Source: Clostridia bacterium (GTDB taxonomy: Bacteria > Bacillota > Clostridia > Christensenellales > Borkfalkiaceae). From it: a stretch of 62,090 nucleotides of DNA. Positions 1 to 9,226 of the stretch are shown here, piece after piece (the stretch's first letter is position 1; the number at the start of each line of letters is the position of its first letter). A program made the translations under genes and the position numbers. The DNA lies in assembly GCA_017886895.1 (NCBI GenBank), contig JAGHJD010000076.1, forward strand, positions 1-62,090, written 5' to 3'. A model generated the notes under the pieces. It ran no database searches. It had not been told where the DNA came from and was given only the letters and a program-made list of their open reading frames with translations.

Positions 1-858
<858 letters not shown>

Positions 859-882
859 GGGGCAGACGAAGAGGCGGCAAAA

Positions 883-3696
883 ATGATACAGGAAATATTT
901 GTTAAGGGCGCAAAGGAAAACAATCTGAAAAATATCGACGTGCACATCCCGCGGGATAAGCTCGTCGTCTTTACGGGCGTATCGGGCAGCGGCAAATCTA
1001 CGCTCGCCTTCGACACGATCTTTGCGGAAGGGCAGCGGCGGTACGTCGAGAGCCTCTCCTCGTACGCACGCCAGTTTTTGGGGCAGATGGAAAAGCCGGA
1101 CGTGGAGTTCATCGAAGGGCTGTCGCCCGCCATCTCCATCGACCAGAAGACGACCTCGCACAACCCGCGCTCGACGGTCGGCACGGTCACGGAGATCTAC
1201 GACTATCTCCGCCTTTTGTTTGCGCGCGTCGGCATCCCGCACTGCCCGAAGTGCGGGCGGGAGATCAGGCGCCAGACGGTGGACGAGATCGCGGACAAGG
1301 TCATGGCGATGCCTGCGGGCAGCAAACTTCTCATCAACGCGCCTGTCGTGCGGGGCAGGAAGGGGGAATATACCAAAAACCTCGAGTCCTACCGCAAGAG
1401 CGGGTACGGCAGGGTCAAGATAGACGGCATCGTCTATGACCTGCAGGAGGAGATCAGGCTCGATAAAAATCTCAAACACAATATCTCCGTCGTGGTGGAC
1501 AGGCTGGTCGTCAAAGACGGCATTCAGAAACGCCTGACGGACAGCCTTGAGGCGGCGCTCCGCCTTGCGGACGGGCTTGTCGTCATCGACTGCGACGGCG
1601 AGGAACAGCTCTTCTCCGTAAAGTACGCCTGCCCCGACTGCGGCATCAGCATCGAGGAGATCGAGCCGCGGCTGTTCTCCTTCAATACGCCCTACGGCGC
1701 CTGCCCCGAGTGTTCGGGGCTGGGTTTCAAGCAGGTCGTGGATGAGGCGCTCATCTGCCCCGATAAAAACAAGACGCTGCGCGAGGGCGCGATCGACGTG
1801 GGCGGCTGGTTTCTGGAGAGCAAGCAGACCAACAACATGTACGTGCAGGCGGTGGCGAAGCACTACGGCATCGATCTCGACACGCCCGTCAAAGATCTGC
1901 CCAAGGAACAGTACGACATTCTCATGTACGGCTCGGGCGGGGAGAAGATCCCCATGCAGTACGACGCCTACAATTTTCACGGCACCTATCAGATCAGTTG
2001 GGAGGGGTTTGTGAATTCGCTCACCCGCCGCTATCAGAACACCGAGAGCGAGGGCGTGAAAGGGGAGATCGAGAAGTATATCACACAGCTCCCGTGCCCC
2101 GCCTGCGGGGGCAGGAGGCTGAAAAAGGAGGCGCTTTCCGTCTATGTCGGCGGGAAGAATATTGCCGATCTGTGCGATCTTTCCGTGACGGAGCTGCTCG
2201 CCTTTTTTGACGGGCTGGCGCTTACGGAGACGGAGCATCGCATTGCGGACGTCATTCTGAAAGAGATCCGCGCACGGCTGAACTTTCTGAAAAACGTGGG
2301 GCTTGCCTATCTGAACCTCGCGCGCAGCGCGGGGACGCTCTCGGGCGGCGAGGCGCAGCGCATCCGCCTCGCGACGCAGATCGGCAGCGGGCTGACGGGG
2401 GTGCTGTATATCCTCGACGAGCCGAGCATCGGGTTGCACCAGCGCGACAACGAAAAACTTCTGAACACGCTGAAGAACCTGCGCGACCTCGGCAATACGC
2501 TCATCGTGGTGGAGCACGACGAGGACACCATGCGCGCCGCAGACTACATTGTGGACATCGGGCCGCGCGCGGGCGTGCACGGCGGCGAGGTGGTCGCCTG
2601 CGGCACGGCGGAGGAGATCATGGCGGAGCCGCGCTCTGTTACGGGAGATTTCCTTGCTGGGCGGCGGAAGATCGAAGTGCCGCCCGTGCGGCAGCAGCCG
2701 GACGGGCGCTGGCTGACCGTGCGCGGGTGCAGGCAGAACAATCTGAAGGGTATCGACGTGCGCTTTCCCGTCGGGCTGATCACTGCGGTCACGGGCGTGT
2801 CGGGGTCGGGCAAGAGCTCGCTCGTCAACGAGATCGTCTATCCCTATCTTGCAAATGCTCTGAACGGCGCGCATCAGCCGCTCGGCAGATGCGACGGCTG
2901 CGACGGGCTGGAATATTTCGACAAGGTCATCGCCATCGACCAGTCGCCCATCGGCAGGACGCCGCGTTCCAACCCCGCGACCTATACGGGCGTCTTTACG
3001 ATGATCCGCGAACTGTTTGCGGCAACGACGGACGCGCGCGAGCGCGGGTACAAGGCGGGCAGGTTCTCCTTCAATGTCTCGGGCGGGCGGTGCGAGCACT
3101 GCTACGGCGACGGCATCATCAAGATCGAGATGCATTTTCTGCCCGACATCTTCGTTCCCTGCGAGGTGTGCGGCGGCAGGCGCTACAACCGCGAGACGCT
3201 CGAAGTGCGCTATAAGGGCAAGAACATCTCCGAAGTGCTCGACATGACGATAGAGGAGGCGTGCGAGTTTTTCAAGCCCGTGCCCTCCGTCTACAATAAA
3301 TTAAAGACGATTAACGACGTGGGGCTCGGCTACATCAAGCTCGGGCAGAGCGCGACGACCCTTTCGGGCGGCGAGGCGCAGCGCGTCAAACTTGCGACGG
3401 AGCTCTCTAAGCGCTCCACGGGCAAGACGTGCTATATCCTCGACGAGCCGACGACGGGGCTGCACAGCTACGACGTGGACAAGCTGGTCAAGATCCTGCA
3501 GCGCCTGCGCGGAGCGGGCAATACCGTCATCGTCATCGAACACAACCTCGACGTCATCAAAGTTGCCGACCACATCATCGACCTCGGGCCCGAAGGAGGG
3601 GACGGCGGCGGCACGATCGTGACGGAGGGAACGCCCGAACAGGTCGCACAGTGCGAGGCGAGTTTTACAGGACAGTTTTTAAAGAAAATACTCTGA
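883..3696 (+). CDS. uvrA: Excinuclease ABC subunit A
   Basis: UvrA is the dimeric ABC-type ATPase that finds bulky DNA lesions and loads UvrB. At 937 residues it is full length. It has two nucleotide-binding modules: Walker [15 protein letters not shown] near residue 32 and GVSGSGKSS near residue 640. ABC signature regions [14 protein letters not shown] and [15 protein letters not shown] are each followed by a Walker B ending LDEPS or LDEPT. Zinc-finger cysteines are seen as CPKCG, CPDCG, CPECSG and CPACGG, and in the second half as CEHCYGDG and CEVCGG. The ATG at 883 has a modest Shine-Dalgarno (GAGG at 871). It is co-directional with uvrB and probably co-transcribed. A strong terminator follows. 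Confidence 0.98.
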   Translation: MIQEIFVKGAKENNLKNIDVHIPRDKLVVFTGVSGSGKSTLAFDTIFAEGQRRYVESLSSYARQFLGQMEKPDVEFIEGLSPAISIDQKTTSHNPRSTVGTVTEIYDYLRLLFARVGIPHCPKCGREIRRQTVDEIADKVMAMPAGSKLLINAPVVRGRKGEYTKNLESYRKSGYGRVKIDGIVYDLQEEIRLDKNLKHNISVVVDRLVVKDGIQKRLTDSLEAALRLADGLVVIDCDGEEQLFSVKYACPDCGISIEEIEPRLFSFNTPYGACPECSGLGFKQVVDEALICPDKNKTLREGAIDVGGWFLESKQTNNMYVQAVAKHYGIDLDTPVKDLPKEQYDILMYGSGGEKIPMQYDAYNFHGTYQISWEGFVNSLTRRYQNTESEGVKGEIEKYITQLPCPACGGRRLKKEALSVYVGGKNIADLCDLSVTELLAFFDGLALTETEHRIADVILKEIRARLNFLKNVGLAYLNLARSAGTLSGGEAQRIRLATQIGSGLTGVLYILDEPSIGLHQRDNEKLLNTLKNLRDLGNTLIVVEHDEDTMRAADYIVDIGPRAGVHGGEVVACGTAEEIMAEPRSVTGDFLAGRRKIEVPPVRQQPDGRWLTVRGCRQNNLKGIDVRFPVGLITAVTGVSGSGKSSLVNEIVYPYLANALNGAHQPLGRCDGCDGLEYFDKVIAIDQSPIGRTPRSNPATYTGVFTMIRELFAATTDARERGYKAGRFSFNVSGGRCEHCYGDGIIKIEMHFLPDIFVPCEVCGGRRYNRETLEVRYKGKNISEVLDMTIEEACEFFKPVPSVYNKLKTINDVGLGYIKLGQSATTLSGGEAQRVKLATELSKRSTGKTCYILDEPTTGLHSYDVDKLVKILQRLRGAGNTVIVIEHNLDVIKVADHIIDLGPEGGDGGGTIVTEGTPEQVAQCEASFTGQFLKKIL

Positions 3697-3705
3697 TCGA
3701 TAAAG

Positions 3706-3730
3706 AAAGCGCGCTAAAAGGCGCGCTTTT
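3706..3730 (+). terminator. Intrinsic terminator after uvrA
   Basis: A hairpin AAAGCGCGC / GCGCGCTTT with a 6-nt loop begins 10 nt after the uvrA stop and runs into a T tract. It ends the uvrBA transcript. Confidence 0.85.
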
Positions 3731-3742
3731 CTGGATTTTCAT

Positions 3743-3762
3743 AGTACTATGCGGCGCATAAT
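3743..3762 (+). repeat. Dispersed AGTACTATG repeat, copy 1
   Basis: AGTACTATGCGGCGCATAAT, identical over all 20 bases to copy 2 at 12905. It consists of the palindrome AGTACT fused to the inverted repeat TATGC-GGC-GCATA. It lies 47 nt after the uvrA stop, past the terminator, in the gap before a convergent gene. Five related copies lie elsewhere in this window (12905, 14535, 16258, 26826, 27546). Function unknown. Confidence 0.7.
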
Positions 3763-3765
3763 TGT

Positions 3766-4143
3766 TTAAAAAACATTCTCAAAGGTCAGGGCGTAGGTCT
3801 GCGGGATCTGCTTACAAATGACGAGGAGGACTTCAATTTTTGAAAGCGCGTCGGCGTACAGCCCCGCCTCGATGCACCCGTCTGCCTCTCCCAGCCAATA
3901 GTCGATATAGGAGATGTCGTTGTGCGGGATGACTGCGTGCAGTTTTTCCTTTTTGTTTTCCCAAAGCTTTTGGACCGCCTGCGTATCGGCGGGCAGGGCG
4001 TTTTCTTCGCGCACCTTCTCTTCCAGCACTTCGAGCGCTTCGCGCACTTGCGCAAACTGTGCGTCGATGAACAGTGTCTCAAATACGGCGGCTCCCGCAA
4101 GCAGTGCAAGGCTTACGGCAATGGAGACGATCATTTTTACCAT
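3766..4143 (-). CDS. DUF4363-family small membrane-anchored protein
   Basis: A 125-residue protein with an N-terminal hydrophobic segment (about residues 3-24, MIVSIAVSLALLAGAAVFE), consistent with one membrane anchor or uncleaved signal. An acidic/basic helical extracellular part follows, with the motif IPHNDISYIDYWLGEADGCIE that I associate with the DUF4363 family. The biochemical role is unknown. Its start overlaps the end of the upstream DUF421 gene by 7 nt, so the two are translationally coupled. DUF421 and DUF4363 genes are commonly paired in Bacillota (family knowledge), which suggests a shared membrane function, possibly linked to sporulation or the cell envelope. Confidence 0.8.
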   Translation of the reverse strand: MVKMIVSIAVSLALLAGAAVFETLFIDAQFAQVREALEVLEEKVREENALPADTQAVQKLWENKKEKLHAVIPHNDISYIDYWLGEADGCIEAGLYADALSKIEVLLVICKQIPQTYALTFENVF

Positions 4144-4829
4144 GTGCTCCCCTCCGGCAGGGATATGCGGAAGGAACGGTATTTTTCTCCGCGCACCTGC
4201 AGATAGATCTTCCCCGTCCCGTCGAGGGTGAGTACAAAGACTTTTTTCAGTTTTTTCACTCCCTGCTTTTGCAGGATGTCCGCGAAAAAGGTTTCGTCCG
4301 TTTTTGTCAGCGCGAGGTTGTGCTTGTCATATTTTCCGTCGTCCACGATGAGTACGGGCAGGGAGACTTTGTTTTCCTTTGGCGTATTTTCGCGAGGCAT
4401 GGCGGTGAACTGTCCGTTTGCTTCATAGAGCGCGTAGTCCACCTCGTCCAGCGAAAAATATCCCGCCGAGCGCATGGACTCGATGAGATCGGAGACGTCG
4501 AGATTGTTCCGCTCCAGTTCGGAGACGTCGACGCCGTTTTTATTGATGACGAGCGAGGGTTTCCCGCCGATCACGCGTTTGAGCGGGCGCACTTTTAAAT
4601 CGAGCAGCAGCACGCACTGATGCAGCAGAAAGATGGTCAGCACCGAGACTATTCCGTACAGCAGCGGAATAGACGTGTCTGCCATCGGGATGCAGGCAAG
4701 TTCCGCGATGAGCAGGGTGATGACCAGCTCGAACGGCTGCATTTCGCCGATCTGCCGCTTGCCCATCAGCCGCATGACGATGAGCAGCGCGATAAAGACG
4801 ATCGCCGTGCGCAAAAAGATAAGCCCCAT
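4137..4829 (-). CDS. DUF421 (YetF-like) membrane protein
   Basis: About 230 residues when started at the ATG complementary to 4827-4829 (MGLIFLRTAIVFIALLIVMRLMGKRQIGEM). The RLMGKRQIGEMQPFELV stretch and the later IGGKPSLVINKNGV are the recognisable DUF421/YetF signature. Three hydrophobic segments occupy residues 1-80, followed by a soluble domain of about 140 residues. The reading frame stays open for another 107 codons upstream, but that part is Arg/Pro/Cys-rich and looks non-coding, so I chose the family-length start. No good Shine-Dalgarno precedes it, so the exact start is uncertain. Function is not established. It is coupled to the DUF4363 gene downstream. Confidence 0.85.
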   Translation of the reverse strand: MGLIFLRTAIVFIALLIVMRLMGKRQIGEMQPFELVITLLIAELACIPMADTSIPLLYGIVSVLTIFLLHQCVLLLDLKVRPLKRVIGGKPSLVINKNGVDVSELERNNLDVSDLIESMRSAGYFSLDEVDYALYEANGQFTAMPRENTPKENKVSLPVLIVDDGKYDKHNLALTKTDETFFADILQKQGVKKLKKVFVLTLDGTGKIYLQVRGEKYRSFRISLPEGSTW

Positions 4830-4900
4830 GGTAAAAGTATGGAACGGGCGCACCGAATTATGCGGAAGGGGCCGCCTCTCCTCGGTGCAGTGCGCTTTGC

Positions 4901-5020
4901 GCGCGGGCGGGTGTCGCTCGCCGCGGGCAAGTTCGTTTTTGAGTGTGGGCGGAAACCGTCGCGGGCAAATTTGGCTTTGTGTGTGGGCGGGTGTCGCTCG
5001 CCGCGGATTTGCGGGGCAGT
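4901..5020. repeat. Three imperfect 40-bp tandem units in the DUF421-folT gap
   Basis: The units start near 4901, 4941 and 4981. The first and third share GGGCGGGTGTCGCTCGCCGC (4905 and 4985). The middle copy is diverged (GGGCGGAAACCGTCGCGGG). The rest of the 282-nt stretch between 4830 and the folT promoter shows no gene; a poly-A/T patch (TTTTTTTAAAAAAAG) lies at 5031-5045. Confidence 0.6.
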
Positions 5021-5111
5021 TTGCGGTGCTTTTTTTAAAAAAAGTACAGCCGCGGCAGCGGGTGCATTTTCTTTGCCGTAAAAATTTCACGGTGCGCGCC
5101 CCCGTAAACGC

Positions 5112-5140
5112 TTGCTTTTTCGGGCGGAAAGGGGTACAAT
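5112..5140 (+). promoter_or_regulatory. SigA-type promoter of folT
   Basis: -35 TTGCTT (5112-5117), 17-nt spacer, -10 TACAAT (5135-5140). It starts a transcript just ahead of the THF riboswitch. Confidence 0.75.
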
Positions 5141-5153
5141 AAATATACAAATG

Positions 5154-5248
5154 CAGAGTATCCGAGGCGCGTTAAGTGTTGCGAAACGGGACGTTGTTCG
5201 CAAACGAAAGGGCTTTTCCCTGCGGTGCCGAGGAGCGTCCGTTGCAAG
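5154..5248 (+). promoter_or_regulatory. Tetrahydrofolate (THF) riboswitch, folT leader
   Basis: The leader carries the conserved core of the THF class in order: GCGTTAAGTGT, then CGGGACGTTGTTCGC, then ACGAA, a variable GGGC/CCCT hairpin, GCGGTGCC, and GGAGCGTCCGTTGC. The three-way junction and the long-range GGGACG/CGTCC complementarity are visible. It lies between a promoter and the Shine-Dalgarno of folT, and THF riboswitches typically control folate transport and folate genes. No T-rich terminator lies between the aptamer and the gene, so control is probably at translation initiation. Confidence 0.88.
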
Positions 5249-5315
5249 ATGAGCGCAGGCATGCAGCGCCCCTTTTCCACGGACCTCGCAGGAATTTTTC
5301 CGGAGGTTTTTTTCT

Positions 5316-5981
5316 ATGCTTTCCAAAGTTTCAGGCTGGCTGTTCAGCAGGTATTTCCTGTCCCTCTCCGCCGCAAAAAAGATCGCGTACATCGCTATTT
5401 TTATTGCGCTCAGCGTGGTGACGAACTCACTGATCGAGATCAATGTGACCGCGTCGAACAAGATCACGTTCACCTATTTCGTCTGTTTCTTTTCCGGGTT
5501 TCTGCTCGGCCCGCTGCCGGGCTTTTTAGTGGGGTTTTTAGGGGATGCGATCGGCTTTTTGCTCGTCCCGCAGGATGTGTATTTCCTGTTCGGCGTGACG
5601 CTCGGGCTGACCGGGCTTTTGGCGGGGCTGGTGCGCAAGCTGCCGCTGTACGGGCGCAAGGGCGTGTTTTTTAAGGCGTGCATCTTTTTCGTGCTCTCGT
5701 ACGCGCTCATCACCTGCCTGCTCAATTCGCTCGTCAATTATTGGTACGTCTATCTCTTTATCTGGCAGGGCAAGATAAAAACGGTGTTTTGGGTATGGCT
5801 GGGCAGCAGGCTCGCCTTTCAGACGGTCGTTTTTGCCGCCAACGTAGGGCTGTGCGCCGCGGTGCTTGCCGTGCTCGTGCCGACGCGCCTGTTCGGCTTT
5901 TTCAAACAGGAACTTTCTGCGCCGCCTTCCAAAAAACAGGAAGGGGAGCAGGAACAGGCGCCCGTTTCCAAATCGGTGTAA
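5316..5981 (+). CDS. folT: Folate ECF transporter S component
   Basis: A substrate-binding S component of an energy-coupling-factor transporter. The 221 residues contain about six hydrophobic segments after the amphipathic start SLSAAKKIAYIAIFIALSVV. The family hallmark is the helix-1 alanine/isoleucine pattern with FLLGPLPGFLVGFLGDAIGFLL. The C-terminal 20 residues are hydrophilic. Substrate assignment to folate rests on both the THF riboswitch in its leader and the resemblance to FolT. The energising EcfA/EcfT module is not in this window, as expected for group II ECF systems. The ATG at 5316 follows the Shine-Dalgarno CCGGAGG. It is monocistronic, ended by the terminator at 5997. Confidence 0.9.
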   Translation: MLSKVSGWLFSRYFLSLSAAKKIAYIAIFIALSVVTNSLIEINVTASNKITFTYFVCFFSGFLLGPLPGFLVGFLGDAIGFLLVPQDVYFLFGVTLGLTGLLAGLVRKLPLYGRKGVFFKACIFFVLSYALITCLLNSLVNYWYVYLFIWQGKIKTVFWVWLGSRLAFQTVVFAANVGLCAAVLAVLVPTRLFGFFKQELSAPPSKKQEGEQEQAPVSKSV

Positions 5982-5996
5982 AAGTTGTAAAAATTT

Positions 5997-6023
5997 GCGC
6001 GCCCCGTTCGGGGCGCGCTTTTT
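5997..6023. terminator. Bidirectional terminator between folT and the flippase
   Basis: GCGCGCCCC-GTTC-GGGGCGCGC followed by five T. It sits between convergent genes and can serve both strands. Confidence 0.85.
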
Positions 6024-7525
6024 CATGCCTTTTTTATGAGCAGTTTCAGCCAGCCTGTTTTCGCCAGCCCGAGGGCGAGCACGAACAGCGCTTCTGCCGC
6101 CGCGACGATCGCGCCGCAGAGGATCGCTGCGGGCACGGCGGGCAGGAGCGCCGCGAGCATGTTGCGCAGAAGGACGGCGAAGAGCGCCGCGGGGAGCATG
6201 CTGGCGACGGCAAGCAGCGTGTATTTTTTATAGCGCGGTTTTTCTTTGCTCGTCTTTGCGATGAGCCGCAGGTTGAGCAGCGTCGTCACGCAGGAACTTG
6301 CCGCCATGCCGATGATGACCGCATAGATGCCGCAGACCTGCGGCAGGAACCACACGCACAGCAGCGTCACCGCGGCGCCCGCAAAGAAAAACAGAAAAGT
6401 CTTTTTTTCGTACCCGAGCGCGTTGAGGATGCCCGTCGTGATCATTGAAAGCCCCGTAGGAAGCAGCATGATGCAGCAGTTTCTGATGATCTCGCCGCTC
6501 GTTTCGCTGCCGAAGAGGATGATGCCGACGTCCTTTCCCAGCGCAAACAGCGGCGGGATGAGCAGGCAGACGATGAGCACGGTGATCTTCAGCGCCTTTT
6601 CGATATTATCCCGCAGTTTTTCATGGTTTTTGCGGTAGTAGTTTTCGGCGAGCTCTGGCACGAGCACGAGCGCGAGAGACCCTATGAGCGTGGCGGGAAT
6701 GGAGAGGACAGGCATGCTCATGCCCATCGCCGTGCCGATCTCGCTCATTGCTTCGCTTGAGCTGAGTCCCGCCGCGATCAGCCGCGCGGGCAGGAGCAGG
6801 GAGATGAGCGTGTTTATCAGTGCATTCGAGGTGCGCATGCCCGTCAGCGGCAGCGCGGAGGTCAGCAGCGGGCGGAGCTGTCTGCGCGGGTTTTTCAGTT
6901 TTCCGCCCTTTATAAAGAAGTAAGCCGCGGCAAGCGCGAAGGAGAGCAGGTAGGAGAGCACGACGGCGAGTGCAACTCTCCTTGCGCCGTCGAAGATGCT
7001 CGTCATCCCCGTCACGAGCAGGACGCCCGCAGCGATCATGCACAGCTCCTCCGCGAGGTCGATGACGCAGTAGGGCAGGAATTTTTTGTTGCCCCACATC
7101 GCGCCGCGCAGGACGGAGTAGACGGAGTTGAAGGTCAGCGACGGCAGAAGGACGAGCAGGATGCTCATGCAGCGGCTGTCCGTGAACAGGAAGTCGAACA
7201 GGTCATGCCCGAAGAAGAGCAGGCAGAATACGGGCACGGAGAAACAGACGGCGCACAGGAGCGCCGCCGTCACGACGGAATGCTGCGCGTCCCTGTTGTT
7301 TTTCGCTCTGTATTTCGTGATCAGGCGGGAGACGGTGAGCGGGATACCCGATGCCGCCGCCGTCGCGAGTACGGCAAAGACGGAAAGCGCGGTCTGGTAC
7401 AATCCCATTCCCTCCGAGCCGAGCGTGCGGGAGAGGATGATCCTGTACACGAACCCGAAAAATTTTTCGGCGACGGAAAATGCCGTCACATAGACAGCGG
7501 TCTTATAGAGATTCGATTGGCTCAA
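6023..7525 (-). CDS. SpoVB/MurJ-like oligosaccharide-lipid flippase (MOP superfamily)
   Basis: A 500-residue polytopic membrane protein with about 14 hydrophobic segments, starting NLYKTAVYVTAFSVAEKFFGF and continuing RIILSRTLGSEGMGLYQTA. This is the N-terminal pattern of SpoVB and related MOP-superfamily exporters that move undecaprenyl-linked sugars across the membrane. A role in lipid II or spore-cortex precursor export is likely, but MurJ-type, SpoVB-type and teichuronic-type members cannot be separated by eye. The start is a TTG (complement of 7523-7525). A TATAAT element (complement of 7597-7602) lies about 75 nt upstream, leaving a GC-rich 5' UTR with two small hairpins. Confidence 0.85.
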   Translation of the reverse strand: MSQSNLYKTAVYVTAFSVAEKFFGFVYRIILSRTLGSEGMGLYQTALSVFAVLATAAASGIPLTVSRLITKYRAKNNRDAQHSVVTAALLCAVCFSVPVFCLLFFGHDLFDFLFTDSRCMSILLVLLPSLTFNSVYSVLRGAMWGNKKFLPYCVIDLAEELCMIAAGVLLVTGMTSIFDGARRVALAVVLSYLLSFALAAAYFFIKGGKLKNPRRQLRPLLTSALPLTGMRTSNALINTLISLLLPARLIAAGLSSSEAMSEIGTAMGMSMPVLSIPATLIGSLALVLVPELAENYYRKNHEKLRDNIEKALKITVLIVCLLIPPLFALGKDVGIILFGSETSGEIIRNCCIMLLPTGLSMITTGILNALGYEKKTFLFFFAGAAVTLLCVWFLPQVCGIYAVIIGMAASSCVTTLLNLRLIAKTSKEKPRYKKYTLLAVASMLPAALFAVLLRNMLAALLPAVPAAILCGAIVAAAEALFVLALGLAKTGWLKLLIKKA

Positions 7526-7752
7526 GCGGCACCAGCCTTCCGCCCGTCGGGCGCGCAGTATGGCAGCTTCGCGCGGAAAAGCGCGGAACTTGTCTCATTA
7601 TATATATCCCTTGTTTTTGCCGAATATGCTCTGCCGCGTCGGCTGTGTTTCCCGCCCGCGTTCTGCGGGGAGGGCGGGGCCTGCGTTTGGCGCATGCGCG
7701 GGGCATATTCTTCGGTTTCCGGCATACAATAGAATGGTTACGGAGGTGCACC

Positions 7753-8073
7753 ATGTATCGGATAGAGACCTGCGGCAGGAATCCGCTCGGGCTGTACCGC
7801 GTGCGGGAGGGGGATACGCTCTCCTCCGTCTGCGCGCGGTTCGGGGTGCCGCCCGCGCTCGTCGCGGCGGAGAACGGGCTGCAAGCCTTTCCTCCCGCGG
7901 GTGCGCTGCTGCTCCTTCCCGATCCTGCGGGGATGCGGACGTACACCGTCGGCGCTGGGGAGACGGTCGCCTCCGTCTGTGCAAAGTTTGGGATCTCCGA
8001 GCGGGAATTCTGCGAGATGAACGCCTGCGGTTTCGTCTATCCCACGCAGGTCGTGCTCGTCGGGAAGGGATAG
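7753..8073 (+). CDS. Protein with two LysM domains
   Basis: 106 residues from the ATG at 7753, preceded by a strong ACGGAGGTG. It consists almost wholly of two LysM peptidoglycan/chitin-binding repeats: YRVREGDTLSSVCARFGVP (about residues 15-57) and YTVGAGETVASVCAKFGIS (about 63-105). There is no signal peptide, so it may act inside the mother cell or be exported by a non-classical route; small LysM proteins of this kind occur in spore coats and at the cell wall. The longer open frame upstream (from 7480) runs over promoter-like DNA and is not favoured. A TACAAT element at 7725-7730 may be its -10. Confidence 0.8.
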   Translation: MYRIETCGRNPLGLYRVREGDTLSSVCARFGVPPALVAAENGLQAFPPAGALLLLPDPAGMRTYTVGAGETVASVCAKFGISEREFCEMNACGFVYPTQVVLVGKG

Positions 8074-8166
8074 CGCGAAGTCACAAAGGGCGCGGCGCGT
8101 TTCATATATTGGATTATAGGGAGCGGGAACGCGCTCTCTCGAAGTTTTAACGAACGGAGGTCAAAA

Positions 8167-8865
8167 ATGTCGTTTTTTTCAAATTTCCAGACAGATAAAT
8201 GCCCCGGTCCCATCAGCGGAAATCCCGCGAACGGGCTCAACGAGAAAGTCTGTCTGCAGGCGCAGCGGGTGTTCGATGCGTGCATAAAACAGGGGCAGAG
8301 CGACGGCATCGTGCTCCAGCTCACCAATCCGACGCCCGCAAACCCTACATATCCGCTCACATTCATCAGTGCGCGCAGCATTTCTTCGACGGGCAGCGTC
8401 ACGGCTTTCCAGGTCGACCGCCTGCCCGACAAGGCGAACTGCGCGCGCGTGCAGGCTACGATCGACATCCCCGTCGAGGTCATCTATACGGACGCGAACG
8501 GAGTGGAGGGGAAGGCGGTTTCTTCCGTGCGGGTCAGCGAGGACGTCATCCTGTTCGTGCCGCAGCCCTCGATCGTGCCTTTTGAAGTGCAGAGCGTCGT
8601 GAGCGCGGTCGCGGCGGAGGGCACGTTCAACGCCGAGGACAACACTTTTACGGTGAACATGTGCATCACGGTCGTGCTGAAGATCGTCATCAGCGTCGAC
8701 CTGCTCGTGCCCTCGTACGGGTACTGCGCCATCCCGCCTGCGCAGGAGTACACGCAGGAGATCTGTGCGGGATTTTTTGAACTGCCGCTGTACCCGCAGG
8801 GGACTGTCGGCGGACGCGGAAACGGCTGCGGCAACAACTGCGGCAGCGGCGGCTGCGGCAGATAG
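8167..8865 (+). CDS. Conserved-looking hypothetical protein with Cys/Gly-rich tail
   Basis: 232 residues; start ATG 8167 with GAACGGAGG. I do not recognise an established function. The N-terminus TDKCPGPISGNPANGLNEKVC resembles a family of Clostridia proteins I have seen only as hypothetical. The middle has beta-rich segments (PYPLTFISARS-like, VQATIDIPVEVIYTDANG, VNMCITVVLKIVISVDLLVPSYG). The C-terminal 18 residues are a low-complexity Gly/Asn/Cys tail (GGRGNGCGNNCGSGGCGR) typical of cross-linked surface or coat proteins. No signal peptide or membrane helix is seen. It lies directly after the LysM protein, so a spore-coat or envelope role is a reasonable but unproven inference. Confidence 0.8.
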   Translation: MSFFSNFQTDKCPGPISGNPANGLNEKVCLQAQRVFDACIKQGQSDGIVLQLTNPTPANPTYPLTFISARSISSTGSVTAFQVDRLPDKANCARVQATIDIPVEVIYTDANGVEGKAVSSVRVSEDVILFVPQPSIVPFEVQSVVSAVAAEGTFNAEDNTFTVNMCITVVLKIVISVDLLVPSYGYCAIPPAQEYTQEICAGFFELPLYPQGTVGGRGNGCGNNCGSGGCGR

Positions 8866-8894
8866 TGCGGGAGCAGGCTTGCAGTTTTGCTTGC

Positions 8895-8924
8895 AAAAAG
8901 CCGGTAGTTCCTATCGGCTTTTTT
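8895..8924 (+). terminator. Intrinsic terminator after the Cys/Gly-tailed protein
   Basis: AAAAAGCCG-GTAG-TTC-CTAT-CGGCTTTTT: a 13-bp stem with one G-T wobble, followed by T runs. Confidence 0.85.
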
Positions 8925-8962
8925 GTTTTTTTATCGGTTCGATGCCGCTTTCGGAGGGAAAT

Positions 8963-9226
8963 ATGCGGGAGAGGGAAGAGGGGATTTGCTTTGTCTGCGG
9001 GGCGAGGGCGCGCGGCGGACTGTGCGACTGCTGCCGCGAGAGCTTGGCGCTGTGCGACATGGAGAACTATATCACGCGCAAATCCGCGCGCGGAAATTAT
9101 GCGGACAGTGCGGCAAACGCTTTCAAAAACGAGAAATTTATGGTAAAATATCCGAAAAACACGGGAACGGTTGCGCATGAAACTTTTTGCGGTGAGCGAC
9201 CTGCATCTGCCGGGGAACCAGGATAA
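8963..9226 (+). CDS. Small zinc-ribbon-like ORF
   Basis: 87 codons from the ATG at 8963, which has a very good Shine-Dalgarno (CGGAGGG, 6 nt away). The N-terminal CFVC-x9-CDCC motif looks like a small zinc ribbon; the rest has no recognisable fold. Codon choice in the first 65 codons resembles the neighbours. The last 17 codons overlap the start of the metallophosphoesterase gene in another frame, and a promoter for that gene lies inside this ORF. It may be a genuine small protein or a decayed one. Confidence 0.5.
   Translation: MREREEGICFVCGARARGGLCDCCRESLALCDMENYITRKSARGNYADSAANAFKNEKFMVKYPKNTGTVAHETFCGERPASAGEPG
9121..9149 (+). promoter_or_regulatory. Promoter of the metallophosphoesterase gene
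   Basis: -35 TTTCAA, 17-nt spacer, extended -10 TGGTAAAAT (TAAAAT 9144-9149). The predicted start site is only about 20 nt before the ATG at 9177. Confidence 0.55.

Noticed and set aside
4830..5150. 107-codon N-terminal extension of the DUF421 protein
   Set aside because: Arg/Pro/Cys-rich translation covering tandem repeats; family members begin at the hydrophobic MGLIFL-type segment.
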